A DNA stretch of 64,000 bases from Achromobacter animicus (GTDB lineage Bacteria > Pseudomonadota > Gammaproteobacteria > Burkholderiales > Burkholderiaceae_B): positions 92,026-156,025 of the forward strand of contig NZ_CADIJM010000011.1 in NCBI RefSeq assembly GCF_902859585.1. The letters run 5' to 3'. The number at the start of each line of letters is the position of its first letter. Within the stretch, counting starts at the first letter, position 1. The notes below the pieces were generated by a model. The model was not told the DNA's origin and ran no database searches. It worked only from the letters and a program-made list of their open reading frames with translations. Shown here piece by piece: positions 17,136 through 25,640 of this stretch. The translations under genes and the position numbers were made by a program.

Positions 17136-18241
17136 CGGGGGACCCGGCCACCGAGGGCCTGCGCGCCTACATCGTCGGCGGCGCCGTGCGCGACGCGCTG
17201 CTGGGCCTGCCGGCTGGCGATCACGATTGGGTCGTGGTGGGCGCCACGCCCGAGGACATGACGCGCCGCGGCTTCATCCCGGTCGGCGGCGATTTTCCCG
17301 TCTTCCTGCATCCCCGCACGAAAGAGGAGTACGCGCTGGCGCGCACCGAACGCAAGTCGGGGCGGGGCTACAAGGGCTTCACTTTTTATACGGGCACGGA
17401 CGTCACGCTGGAGGAAGACCTGCGCCGCCGCGACCTCACGGTCAACGCGATTGCGCAGGACGAGAACGGACAGCTCGTCGACCCGCTGAACGGCGCCGAC
17501 GACCTGCGCGCCCGCGTCTTTCGGCACGTGGGCGAGGCGTTCGAGGAAGACCCCGTGCGCATCCTGCGCCTCGCCCGCTTTGCGGCGCGCTTTGGCGATT
17601 TCAGCGTGGCGCCGGAAACGATGACGTTGTGCCGGCGCATGGTGGCGGCCGGCGAGGCCGATGCGCTGGTGGCCGAGCGCGTCTGGAAGGAACTGTCGCG
17701 CGGCCTGATGGCGCAAACGCCTTCGCGCATGCTGGGCGTGCTAGCCGAATCCGGCGCGCTGGCGCGCGTGATGCCCGAGCTGCTGGGCGTGGAGGAAGTG
17801 GGGCCGCAGGTCGACCGCGCAGCGCAGCAGGGCTTGCCGCTGGCAAGCCGCTACGCGCTGATGTGCCGCCTGACGCCCGAGCGCGACGCGCTCGGCCGCC
17901 GGATGCGCGTGCCCACGGAATGCAACGACTATGCGCGGTTGCTGCCTGATGTGCTGGACGCGCTCGATGCATTGGACGGCATGCCGGACGGCGCCGATGC
18001 GCAACTTGCGCTGATGGAGCGCGTCGATGCCTTGCGCAAACCGGAACGCTTTTTTGAATTGCTGGATGCCGCGGCCGTGTTGCGCGCGGTGGATATGCCC
18101 GCCTGGCAGGAACGGGTGGCGGCGGTGCGCGGCGTGGACGCGGGCGCCATCGCCAAGGCGTGCGCGGGCGAGCCGGCGCGCATCAAGGAAAGCGTGCGCC
18201 AGGCGCGACTGGCGCGATTGGTGGATCTGCAGGCGGGCTGA
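17132..18241 (+). CDS. cca: CCA tRNA nucleotidyltransferase, HD motif not evident
   Basis: A 369-residue class II nucleotidyltransferase that builds or repairs the tRNA 3' CCA end. Motifs: [14 protein letters not shown], the metal-binding [33 protein letters not shown], and [11 protein letters not shown]. The E. coli enzyme (412 residues) has a C-terminal HD phosphohydrolase domain. Here the segment after [15 protein letters not shown] goes straight to RYALMCRL, and the usual His/His-Asp motif is not seen, so the 2',3'-cyclic phosphatase function is probably absent. The start overlaps the transglycosylase stop (ATGA). Confidence 0.93.
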   Translation: MTGDPATEGLRAYIVGGAVRDALLGLPAGDHDWVVVGATPEDMTRRGFIPVGGDFPVFLHPRTKEEYALARTERKSGRGYKGFTFYTGTDVTLEEDLRRRDLTVNAIAQDENGQLVDPLNGADDLRARVFRHVGEAFEEDPVRILRLARFAARFGDFSVAPETMTLCRRMVAAGEADALVAERVWKELSRGLMAQTPSRMLGVLAESGALARVMPELLGVEEVGPQVDRAAQQGLPLASRYALMCRLTPERDALGRRMRVPTECNDYARLLPDVLDALDALDGMPDGADAQLALMERVDALRKPERFFELLDAAAVLRAVDMPAWQERVAAVRGVDAGAIAKACAGEPARIKESVRQARLARLVDLQAG

Positions 18242-18293
18242 TTCGGCCGGCCGCTGCGGCGCTTGCCGCAATTGCACATCGCAGCCGCTTGCC

Positions 18294-18365
18294 GCAGTAC
18301 TCGTCGCAGTTACTCCCCACAGTTACTCGCCGCAGCCGCTCAGCGCAGTCGGCCACTACTCGTCG
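18294..18365. repeat. Degenerate 12-13-bp tandem repeat
   Basis: Units GCAGTACTCGTC, GCAGTTACTCCCC, ACAGTTACTCGCC, GCAGCCGCTCAGC and a last variant fill most of the spacer between the convergent cca and methyltransferase genes. No gene or U-tract terminator here. Confidence 0.6.
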
Positions 18366-18366
18366 C

Positions 18367-19554
18367 TTACAGCTTGCCCAGCCGGTCGCCGCGTGAAAAC
18401 CCGGACAGCGGCGCCGTCATGCCGCGACCGATGGCCAGCACCTTGAACAACTCGCCCATCTCGGCCTCCGACAGCAGCTTCTGCACGGGCGCGACCGCCT
18501 GCGCGTAGGCCTGGGCGTCGGACGGGTCCAGCCCGGCCAGCAGATCCATCAATCCGGCGTTCATCAGAAAGCGGGCCTGCGAGGTGTAGCCCAGCACCTG
18601 CATGCCCGCCTCAAGGGCGGCTTCCGCCATCGCGGTGAAGTCCACGTGCGCGGTGATGTCCTGCAGGCCCGGCGCGGTGAAGGGGTCGCCATGCGCATGG
18701 TGGCGCAGGTGGCACATCAGCGTGCCGCCCGCGCGCTGCGGATGGTAGTACTCGCTGCGCGGAAAGCCATAGTCCACCAGCAAGGCCGCGCCGCGCTCGA
18801 GCCAACTGCCCATCGCGGCGATCCACGCCTCGCCCTGCAGATTGATTTCGGACACATAGCCGGGCAGCGCGGGCATGCGCGCCGCAACGGCGGTGGCCAG
18901 GGCCGCCGGGGCCGGCCGATCTTCCCACGTGAACCCGCCGTTCGCATCCACCGTCACGCCGCGTTCCTGCACCTGACCGGCTTCGCTCCAGGCAAAGAGC
19001 GACACGGGCATCGCGTCCAGCACCTCGTTGGCCAGCACGCAGCCCGAAAACGTATTCGGTAGCGCATCCAGCCACTGCACCCTGTCGCCGAAAGGCGCCA
19101 GCCGTTCGGCCTGGCGGGCGCGCAGGTCCGCCGACACTTCCAGGATCCAGTAGCGCGTGTCGGCCAGGCCCAGCGCATACAGTTCATGCAGCACGCCTTC
19201 GGCCAGCGCGCCGGTGCCGGCGCCGAACTCCAGCACGTCGTGCGTGCCGGTCTGGCGCAGCACCTCGGCCGCCTGGCGCGCGAGCGTGCGCGCAAACAGC
19301 GGCGTGAGCTGTGGCGCGGTCACGAAGTCGCCGGCTGGCGTCTTGCCGCCGTCGTCTGCATCGGCCAGCTTGACGTTGCCTGCCGCGTAATAGCCCAGCC
19401 CGGGGGCATACAAGGCTTCCGCCATCCAGTGATCGAACGGCAGCCAGCCGCCGTTGGACGCGATCGCGGCGCGCAGGTGGGCGGCGGTAGCGTCGCTGTG
19501 CTCACGCGCGGCGGGGGAAAGGGGGGGCAGATTGGCGGGGGCGGGGCGTTGCAT
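18367..19554 (-). CDS. SAM-dependent methyltransferase, MidA/NDUFAF7 family
   Basis: A 395-residue class I methyltransferase of the MidA family. Conserved marks: YAPGLGYYAAGNVKL and GDFVTAPQLTPLFARTLARQ before the core, SAM-binding DVLEFGAGTGALAEGVL, the ANEVLDAMPVSLF motif, and LLVDYGFPRSEYYHPQR. Mitochondrial homologues methylate an Arg of a complex I subunit; the bacterial substrate is not certain. Cytoplasmic, no signal peptide. Convergent with cca and upstream of a strong bidirectional terminator shared with the helicase gene side. Confidence 0.9.
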   Translation of the reverse strand: MQRPAPANLPPLSPAAREHSDATAAHLRAAIASNGGWLPFDHWMAEALYAPGLGYYAAGNVKLADADDGGKTPAGDFVTAPQLTPLFARTLARQAAEVLRQTGTHDVLEFGAGTGALAEGVLHELYALGLADTRYWILEVSADLRARQAERLAPFGDRVQWLDALPNTFSGCVLANEVLDAMPVSLFAWSEAGQVQERGVTVDANGGFTWEDRPAPAALATAVAARMPALPGYVSEINLQGEAWIAAMGSWLERGAALLVDYGFPRSEYYHPQRAGGTLMCHLRHHAHGDPFTAPGLQDITAHVDFTAMAEAALEAGMQVLGYTSQARFLMNAGLMDLLAGLDPSDAQAYAQAVAPVQKLLSEAEMGELFKVLAIGRGMTAPLSGFSRGDRLGKL

Positions 19555-19589
19555 GGGCGGCAGAGACGTGGGTAAACCGACATTTTCCC

Positions 19590-19626
19590 AAAAAAAAACC
19601 CCACGGCATGGCCGCGGGGCTTTTTG
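19590..19626. terminator. Bidirectional intrinsic terminator
   Basis: A-run (19590-19598), stem CCCC(AC)GGC / GCC(GC)GGGG with ATG loop (19599-19619), then CTTTTT. It follows the helicase stop on the minus strand. On the plus strand it has no obvious upstream gene. Confidence 0.8.
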
Positions 19627-19641
19627 AATCAGGCGTGGGGA

Positions 19642-21441
19642 TCAGCCGCGGCGATCGTTCGACTTGCCGAAGCGCTTGGCGGGGGCGCCAGGACGCTTGT
19701 CGAACGAGGGCTTGCCACGGAAACCGCCTTCGGGGCGATCACCGCCGCGGAAGCCGCCTTCGCGCTGCGGACGGTCGCCGAAGCTGGGACGGTCGCCAAA
19801 GCTGGGGCGCGCGTCGCGATCGCCACCACGGAAGCCGCCTTCACGCGGGGCACGCTCGCTGAACGGGCGGGCATCGCGCTGCGGACGGTCGCCATAGCTG
19901 GGACGGTCGCCGAAGCTGGGACGCGAATCGCGGTCGCCGCCGCGGAAGCCGCCTTCACGCTGAGGACGGTCGCCGAAGGGACGATTGCCCTGGTAGCCGC
20001 CTTCGCGCTGGGGACGATCGCCGAAGCTGGGACGGTCACCGAAGGAACGCTGCGGGCGGTCGCCAAACGGGCGGTCGTCGAACGAACGGTTGCCTTGGTA
20101 GCCGCCGTCGCGCGGCTTGAACTCGCCACGCGGGCCGCCGAACGAACGGCCTTCACGCGGTGCGCCATCGCGCGGCGCGCCGTCGCGATTACCTGCAAAG
20201 CCGCCCGAATGGCGCGAACCGCCGAAACCGCCGGGACGCTTGCCGAAAGGCTTGCCATACGGCTTGCCACCGCCGCCGCCGCCGGTGGACGGACGCGGGG
20301 TGCGCTTGGGTTCCAGGCCGGCGATCACTTCAGGGGTGATGGACTGGCCGATGTAGTGCTCGATGCGGCGGACCTTGTGGCGCTCGGAGTGCGTGGCCAG
20401 CGTGAAGGCCAGACCGTTGCGGCCAGCGCGGCCCGTGCGGCCGATGCGGTGCACGTAGTCTTCGGCCTGCATCGGCAGGTCGAAGTTGACGGCGTGGCTG
20501 ATGCCTTGCACGTCGATGCCGCGGGCTGCCACGTCGGTGGCGACCAGGATGCGCAGCTGGCCGCGTTGCAGTTGCGACAGCGTGCGGGTGCGTTGGCGCT
20601 GGTTCATGTCGCCGTGCAGGGCAGCGGCGGCAAAGCCTTGGTCGGCCAGGCGGTCGGCCAGGTCGTCCGCGCCGCGCTTGGTCGACGTGAAGACGATGGC
20701 TTGATCCAGCGAGGCGTCGCGCAGCACGTGATCCAGCAATTGCATCTTGTGGCTGGCATCGTCCGCGTACAGCAGGCTTTGCGTGATGTTGGTGTGCTTT
20801 TCCTTGGCGCCGGCGATCTCGATGCGCTGCGGCTCGCGCATCATGCGCGAGGCCAGCTTGGCGACGGTGCCGTCCAGCGTGGCCGAGAACAGCAGCGTCT
20901 GGCGGCCTTCGGGCAGGCGCTCGACGATGGTCTCGATATCTTCAATGAAGCCCATGTCCAGCATGCGATCGGCTTCGTCCAGCACCAGCGTGTGCACGGT
21001 GTTCAGCTTGACGCGGCCGGATTGCAGGTGGTCGATCAGGCGGCCCGGGGTGGCGACCAGCACGTCAACGCGGCGCGACAGCGCCTTCAGTTGCGCGCCG
21101 TAGGGCATGCCGCCCACGACGGTCGCGGTGCGCAGGTCGGCCAGCTTGCGGCCGTAGGTGGCGGTGGCTTCCGTGACTTGCAGGGCCAGTTCGCGGGTCG
21201 GGGTCAGCACCAGCACTTGCACGCCGACGCCCTTGTTGGCGGGCATCTGGGCGATGCGGTGCAGGGCGGGCAGCATGAAGGCGGCGGTCTTGCCGCTGCC
21301 GGTCTGCGAGGACACCATCAGGTCATGGCCGGCCAGTGCTTGCGGAATGGCGGCGGCTTGAACGGAGGTGGGGGTGGTGAAGCCAGCTTCTTGAACGGCC
21401 GACAACAGGGCGGGCGCGAGACCCAGGGTATCGAAAGACAT
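19642..21441 (-). CDS. RhlE-type DEAD-box RNA helicase with RG/GDRP-repeat tail
   Basis: A 599-residue ATP-dependent RNA helicase. Helicase motifs: Q motif near MSFDTLGLAPALLSAVQEAG, SQTGSGKTAAF (I), PTRELALQV (Ia), VLDEADRMLDMGF (II, DEAD), LFSATLDG (III), TDVAARGIDV (V), HRIGRTGRAGRNG (VI). From about residue 385 the tail becomes basic and low-complexity with tandem units of the type FGDRPQREGGFRGGDRD, which is typical of RNA-binding tails but long here (about 200 residues). The start at 21441 fits the family N-terminus; the frame is open to 21459. A long leader (21442-21717) precedes it. Confidence 0.93.
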   Translation of the reverse strand: MSFDTLGLAPALLSAVQEAGFTTPTSVQAAAIPQALAGHDLMVSSQTGSGKTAAFMLPALHRIAQMPANKGVGVQVLVLTPTRELALQVTEATATYGRKLADLRTATVVGGMPYGAQLKALSRRVDVLVATPGRLIDHLQSGRVKLNTVHTLVLDEADRMLDMGFIEDIETIVERLPEGRQTLLFSATLDGTVAKLASRMMREPQRIEIAGAKEKHTNITQSLLYADDASHKMQLLDHVLRDASLDQAIVFTSTKRGADDLADRLADQGFAAAALHGDMNQRQRTRTLSQLQRGQLRILVATDVAARGIDVQGISHAVNFDLPMQAEDYVHRIGRTGRAGRNGLAFTLATHSERHKVRRIEHYIGQSITPEVIAGLEPKRTPRPSTGGGGGGKPYGKPFGKRPGGFGGSRHSGGFAGNRDGAPRDGAPREGRSFGGPRGEFKPRDGGYQGNRSFDDRPFGDRPQRSFGDRPSFGDRPQREGGYQGNRPFGDRPQREGGFRGGDRDSRPSFGDRPSYGDRPQRDARPFSERAPREGGFRGGDRDARPSFGDRPSFGDRPQREGGFRGGDRPEGGFRGKPSFDKRPGAPAKRFGKSNDRRG

Positions 21442-21618
21442 TACTTTCCCTTGCCGCAATCAATGCGACGCAGTGCTTGGTCGGGCCAGGGGATTAGGCG
21501 GCCGGATCCAGGCGACGGTTGATGGAGCATCGTGCCGACCGGATCAACCATGCGCGTGGCGCGTTCTCTTGTACTGATGGAACGCAGGGCGAAAGGAAAG
21601 GGGTCAGGAATCGATGAT

Positions 21619-21697
21619 AGTTCGGCATGAGGCCGGGGATAGGCTTCCCGGCAGTCTGCAAAAAATTCCGCTAAATCAAGGCGGTAAATGCCGAACT
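21619..21697 (-). promoter_or_regulatory. Inverted repeat in helicase leader region
   Basis: Ten-base arms AGTTCGGCAT (21619-21628) and ATGCCGAACT (21688-21697), 59 bases apart, lie in the 276-base space upstream of the helicase start. They could be a long-range leader hairpin or paired operator half-sites. Otherwise nothing recognisable in this spacer. Confidence 0.35.
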
Positions 21698-21717
21698 CGT
21701 TTTGTGCAGTGCGGCGA

Positions 21718-22482
21718 TCATAACCCGAATTCGCCCTGCAATGGAATTATTTTTTTGTCCAGTCCCCAATCAATAGGGTTTTTCCCTTGGTCCTGCAGCC
21801 AGGTGTTGGTGGCCCGGAAATGGCCGCATCCGAGGAAGGGCACGGGCGGCCGGCGGGCGGATAGCGGAGATGGATGGTTGGACATCAGGACGAGATGACC
21901 ACTGTCGGGCGGAAGCAACAGCCGCTTGGCCTGCGCGTGGGCGCCCCACAGCATGAAGACCTTGGGCGAGGGATCACGTGCCACGTGCGCGATCAGCGCA
22001 TCCGTCACCGTTTCCCAGCCGCGTTTCGCGTGCGAGGCGGGCTGGCCGTCTTCGACCGTGAGTGCCGTGTTTAGCAGAAGCACACCTTGGTCGGCCCAGG
22101 GGCTCAGATCGTTGCCCGCCGGGACGCTCAGCGCCGGATAGTCGCGCGCAATCTCGTTGAAGATATTGCGCAGGCTGGGCGGGCGCTTGCAATCGTCCGG
22201 CACCGAAAACGCCAGGCCCTGCGCCTGGCCGGGGCCATGGTAGGGATCCTGGCCCAGGATCACGACGCACACGTCCGACGGCGCCAGGCCATGCAGCGCG
22301 CGGAAGGGCGTGGCGGGGTACACCACGGCGCCTTGTGCGAGGCGCGCCTCCACATGGGCGGTGGCGGCAGCCAGCGCGGCGGCGACGGCAGGGTCGGCGG
22401 ACAAGGCGGCCTGCCACGCGGCAGGCAGTTGCGCGGCCTGGGCGGCCAGGGCGTTGGATGTGAGGCGGTTGTCGATCGGCAT
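21718..22482 (-). CDS. ung: Uracil-DNA glycosylase family 1
   Basis: A 254-residue base-excision repair enzyme that removes uracil from DNA. Motif A GQDPYHGP is at residues 77-84 (catalytic Asp79) and motif B HPSPLS at 203-208 (catalytic His203). LLLNTALTV provides the uracil-recognition Asn (near 138). Length and ending agree with family 1. Cytoplasmic. It is followed upstream on the same strand by tenA at a 67-base distance, and no common operon is required. Confidence 0.96.
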   Translation of the reverse strand: MPIDNRLTSNALAAQAAQLPAAWQAALSADPAVAAALAAATAHVEARLAQGAVVYPATPFRALHGLAPSDVCVVILGQDPYHGPGQAQGLAFSVPDDCKRPPSLRNIFNEIARDYPALSVPAGNDLSPWADQGVLLLNTALTVEDGQPASHAKRGWETVTDALIAHVARDPSPKVFMLWGAHAQAKRLLLPPDSGHLVLMSNHPSPLSARRPPVPFLGCGHFRATNTWLQDQGKNPIDWGLDKKIIPLQGEFGL

Positions 22483-22549
22483 GGGCGCGATTTTGGCACA
22501 GCCCGGTCAGCCGGATCGGCCCGCTTGTGCGATCAGACCGCCTTCCCAA

Positions 22550-23212
22550 TCAGACTGGCCAGCCAGCCTGACGGTGCGCCGAATCCCAGAACATCCATTC
22601 AAGCTGGGCGGCGTGCGTGTAGGCCTGGTGCATCGCGGCCAGGGTCTGCGGCGACGTTGTATCCGCCGCACGATCCACGGTGGCGGTCACGGCGCGGACC
22701 AGCGCGTGGAAATCGTCGCCGGCGTAGGTGTCGATCCAGGCCGCATACGGATTGGGCCGCACGGCGCGTGCGTGGATGTCGCGCCCGATTTCGGCGTAGA
22801 TCCAGAAGCAGGGCAGCAGGGCGGCCAGGACGACCGGATAGGGCGCGCTCCAGGCGGTGGCAATCAGGAAGCTGGTGTAGTGATGGCTCGCCGGCGTCAG
22901 CGGCGTGGCTTCGAAGGTAGCGGCGTCGATGCCGAACTGCTGCATGAACCCGGCGTGCAGGCTGCGCTCGGCGACGACGGCGCCCTTGGCGGCCTCGGCA
23001 AACTGCACCACGCCGTCGGCATCGTCGGCCTTGGCGGCGGCGATGGCGAGCGCGCGTCCGAACGCCACCAGATAGTGCGCGTCCTGGATCATGTAGTGCT
23101 TGAACGCGTCCTCGGCGAGCTGGCCGCTGGCCAACTCGCGGTTGAACGGCATGTCGCGCGTCTTCTCATAGAGCGCGGCGTTGCGGGTCCAGGCATCGGA
23201 ACTGAAAGACAT
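22550..23212 (-). CDS. tenA: TenA family protein (aminopyrimidine aminohydrolase, thiaminase II)
   Basis: A 220-residue all-helical TenA protein that salvages thiamine breakdown products by hydrolysing aminopyrimidine. Asp44 (IQDAHYL) and the active-site Cys135 (LLPCFWIYAEIG) match the B. subtilis residues in number. GAGGAATTCC precedes the ATG. No thiamine pyrophosphate riboswitch signature was found in the upstream 110 bases, so regulation is not evident. Not next to other thi genes. Confidence 0.92.
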   Translation of the reverse strand: MSFSSDAWTRNAALYEKTRDMPFNRELASGQLAEDAFKHYMIQDAHYLVAFGRALAIAAAKADDADGVVQFAEAAKGAVVAERSLHAGFMQQFGIDAATFEATPLTPASHHYTSFLIATAWSAPYPVVLAALLPCFWIYAEIGRDIHARAVRPNPYAAWIDTYAGDDFHALVRAVTATVDRAADTTSPQTLAAMHQAYTHAAQLEWMFWDSAHRQAGWPV

Positions 23213-23325
23213 GGAATTCCTCTGGGATAGGCTCGGGCGCGCGTGGCGCGCGCCATCGGCGGGGCATAAGGGTAAAGGGGGTAAAGACGGAAGCGCAGGC
23301 GGATCGCGGCGCGGGGACGGCTGGT

Positions 23326-23715
23326 TCAGGCTGCGCGTTTGCGGTGTTGTCGGGCGTAGTCGAGAAGCGCGTCGCGCAACACCACCGCCTGGTTGTGCTC
23401 GGTATTGCGCGCACCGAAAAGCAAGGTCAGGGGGCGATCCCCCGCGGCGTCCAGCAACGCCGCCATGCGCGATTGCTGCGCTGGGGTGGCGAGTTCAGCC
23501 AGATACTTGGCGCGGAAGTCATCCCAGCGGTCCTCGATGTGGCTGAACCATTTGCACAGTTCGGCGCTGGGGGCGATGTCGCGGGCCCATTCGTCCAGGC
23601 CAAGGTCTGCGCGGCGCAGTCCGCGTGGCCACATGCGGTCGACCAGGGCGAGGTAGTGACCTTCCGGACCGGTGCCTTCATAGACACGCTGCACGATGAT
23701 GTTGGACGATTTCAT
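23326..23715 (-). CDS. DUF488 family protein
   Basis: 129 residues of the DUF488 (YeaO-like) family: IIVQRVYEGTGPEG, LVDRMWPRGLRRADL, WARDIAPSAELCKWF, RWDDFRAKYLAEL and TLLFGARNTEHNQAVVLRDAL. The biochemical role is unknown. The start at 23715 was chosen because the family begins with a short strand (SSNIIVQRVY); the open frame continues to 23805. It precedes tenA on the same strand with 113 bases between. Confidence 0.9.
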   Translation of the reverse strand: MKSSNIIVQRVYEGTGPEGHYLALVDRMWPRGLRRADLGLDEWARDIAPSAELCKWFSHIEDRWDDFRAKYLAELATPAQQSRMAALLDAAGDRPLTLLFGARNTEHNQAVVLRDALLDYARQHRKRAA

Positions 23716-23849
23716 GCCGGCTCCTGCAACTGACGGTGCGGCCAGTCTACTGCAACGCCCGCGACGCGCCGGATCACGGCGTACTGGAAGTTTGACGCGG
23801 CGCACCGGCGGCGCGCAGCACCGCGAATCCGACCGGCTTGTCGCGCCAG

Positions 23850-23921
23850 CGGGTTGTCGATTACATTCACTTAACCTCTATGTAACAACCCTATTACAGG
23901 CCGACGCCGTCGGCCTTTTTT
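23850..23921 (+). ncRNA. Candidate structured small RNA or attenuator with intrinsic terminator
   Basis: On the plus strand GGTTG (23852-23856) and TTACAT (23861-23866) pair with ATGTAA (23880-23885) and CAACC (23886-23890) around a 13-base loop. Next comes a perfect terminator, GGCCGAC-gcc-GTCGGCC (23899-23915) then six T. No plus-strand gene lies upstream, so this terminator ends something other than a known mRNA: a short RNA starting somewhere after 23716, or a leader attenuator for the glycosyltransferase 17-54 bases downstream. No promoter is identified with confidence. Confidence 0.45.
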
Positions 23922-23938
23922 GAACCCACGATTCTGTC

Positions 23939-25153
23939 GTGGCTTCGCCAGGCCGCCTGGCGCCCTTCGCCGTCATGCCGCCACGCAACCCTTCAGACCT
24001 GCATCCCTCGCCCGTTACCGCCGGCCGCCTGCGCATTCTGCATACGGAGGCGGCTACGGCGTTCGGCGGACAGGAATTCTGCATCTATAAGGAGATGGTC
24101 GCCATGCGCGAGCGCGGCCATCACCTGGAAGCCGTGTGCCAGCCGCACGCCGAACTGACGCAGCGCCTGCGCGACGCCGGGTTCACCGTGCACACCATCA
24201 ACATGGACGGCCCTGTGAATTTCATGCGCAGCGTGGCATTCGTGCGGCGCGTGGCGGCTCGTGGCCGGTTCGACGTAGTCAACACCCACAGCCGCAGCGA
24301 CACGGTGCGGGCCGCGATGGGCGCGCGCCTGGCGCGCACGCCGCTCATTGTGCGCACCCGCCACCTGGCCAAGCCGATCAACTCGCTGTACGCCTATACG
24401 TGGCTGGCCCACCGCGTCATCGCGGTGAGCCGGCACGTGCACCGCCAGCTGCTGGATGGCGGCGCGGCGCCCCAGTCCATCGCCACCATCCATTCCCCGA
24501 TCGTCCTGCCCGAAAGCGATGGCCAGGGCTCTGTCCGGCAAGAACTCGGGCTGCCTGACGATGCCCTCGTGGTGGGTTGCGTGGCCGTGATGCGTGCGGA
24601 AAAGGGGCACGCGGACCTGATCGACGCCTTCCACCAGGTTGTGGCCACGTTTCCGCATGCCCACCTGGTGCTGGCCGGAGATGGCATGCCGGTGTTCGAG
24701 CGCCTGAAGGCGCAGGTGCAATCCCTGGGCCTCGCATCGCGCGTGCACTTCCTGGGCCGGCGTCATGACATCGGCAACGTATTGCAGGCGTTCGACGTGT
24801 TTGCGTTGCCGACCCACCGCGAAGCCTTTGGCACGGCGTTCGTCGAGGCCGCCGCCATGGGGGTGCCGGTGATCGGCACCGACGTGGGCGGCGTGCCGGA
24901 AACCATGCAGGCCGGCGTGACCGGGCTACTGGTGCCGCCGCGAGACCCGGCTGCGCTGGCCGCGGCGCTGGAAAGCCTGCTGGCCGATCCCGAACGCAGA
25001 CGCCGCATGGGCGAGGCGGGCCGCGAATTCATCCGCGGGCAGGGTCTGTTCAGCGCGGATCGTGCCGCGCAGTTGGTCGAATCGGCGTACGCACGCTGGC
25101 TGGGGGAGCGGCGCGGGCCTGCATCCGTGGCGCCTGGCGGCTCATTGCCCTGA
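23939..25153 (+). CDS. Glycosyltransferase family 4 (GT-B)
   Basis: 404 residues: an N-terminal Rossmann half (RLRILHTEAATAFGGQEFCIYKEM) and a C-terminal GT4 half with VVGCVAVMRAEKGHADLI, HLVLAGDGMPVFERLKAQV, VHFLGRR, and the nucleotide-sugar E-x7-E motif at PTHREAFGTAFVEAAAMGVPVIGTDVGGVPE. GT4 enzymes transfer sugars from nucleotide donors, commonly in LPS or capsule assembly on the cytoplasmic face. GTG at 23939 and ATG at 23975 are both possible; neither has a good ribosome-binding site. A terminator hairpin lies just upstream. It stands alone, with no sugar gene cluster beside it. Confidence 0.9.
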   Translation: MASPGRLAPFAVMPPRNPSDLHPSPVTAGRLRILHTEAATAFGGQEFCIYKEMVAMRERGHHLEAVCQPHAELTQRLRDAGFTVHTINMDGPVNFMRSVAFVRRVAARGRFDVVNTHSRSDTVRAAMGARLARTPLIVRTRHLAKPINSLYAYTWLAHRVIAVSRHVHRQLLDGGAAPQSIATIHSPIVLPESDGQGSVRQELGLPDDALVVGCVAVMRAEKGHADLIDAFHQVVATFPHAHLVLAGDGMPVFERLKAQVQSLGLASRVHFLGRRHDIGNVLQAFDVFALPTHREAFGTAFVEAAAMGVPVIGTDVGGVPETMQAGVTGLLVPPRDPAALAAALESLLADPERRRRMGEAGREFIRGQGLFSADRAAQLVESAYARWLGERRGPASVAPGGSLP

Positions 25154-25175
25154 CTGCCTCAACGCCCATGCAGGC

Positions 25176-25640
25176 TCAATGCCATAGCAACGCATTCATG
25201 GCTTCCACCAGCCGGTCGCGGTAGCGAGGCAGCAGCGCTTGCACCTGCGCCTGCCGGTCCTTCCAGGAATCCGGCTCAGCGCCCGGCGCGATGCGCGGCG
25301 CTGCCCAGATCGGATCCGGAAAATGCCGGTCGCCGCGCCAGCGCGGGATCACGTGCCAATGCAGGTGCGGCACCATGTTGCCCAGCGACGCCAGGTTGAT
25401 CTTGTCCGGCGTCAGGATCGCCTGCTGCGTTTCCTCCACCACATACACCGCCCGCATCAGCAGGTCGCGGCCATGCGTGGACAGGCTGGTCATCTCGGCC
25501 AGGTGACCGTTCCAGATCACGCGCGTGAAGCCTGGATAGTCGGCGTCGTCGACCTCGATGATGCGCAGGTGCGGCCCGCGCCACAGCAGCGTGCCGCCGT
25601 CTTCCTGGCACAGCGGACAGTTGGGATCGCGCGCGCTCAA
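25176..25640 (-). CDS. HIT family protein
   Basis: A 154-residue histidine-triad nucleotide hydrolase/transferase. The HIT motif is VPHLHWHVIP; an N-terminal CPLCQEDGG is zinc-finger-like as in many HIT proteins. A TTG start at 25640 overlaps the upstream GNAT stop (TTGA) and gives a usual-length protein; the frame is open further upstream inside the GNAT gene but does not resemble the family there. Cytoplasmic. Confidence 0.9.
   Translation of the reverse strand: MSARDPNCPLCQEDGGTLLWRGPHLRIIEVDDADYPGFTRVIWNGHLAEMTSLSTHGRDLLMRAVYVVEETQQAILTPDKINLASLGNMVPHLHWHVIPRWRGDRHFPDPIWAAPRIAPGAEPDSWKDRQAQVQALLPRYRDRLVEAMNALLWH

Noticed and set aside
19700-20110. Regularly spaced repeats resembling an array
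   Set aside because: They are in-frame protein repeats of the helicase tail, not CRISPR: unit lengths vary and there are no unique spacers.
19624-21522. Long plus-strand frame opposite the helicase
   Set aside because: Alanine/threonine/glycine-rich mirror of the RG-repeat gene.
23213-23325. TPP riboswitch upstream of tenA
   Set aside because: No conserved CTGAGA or ACCTGA-type elements found in the leader.
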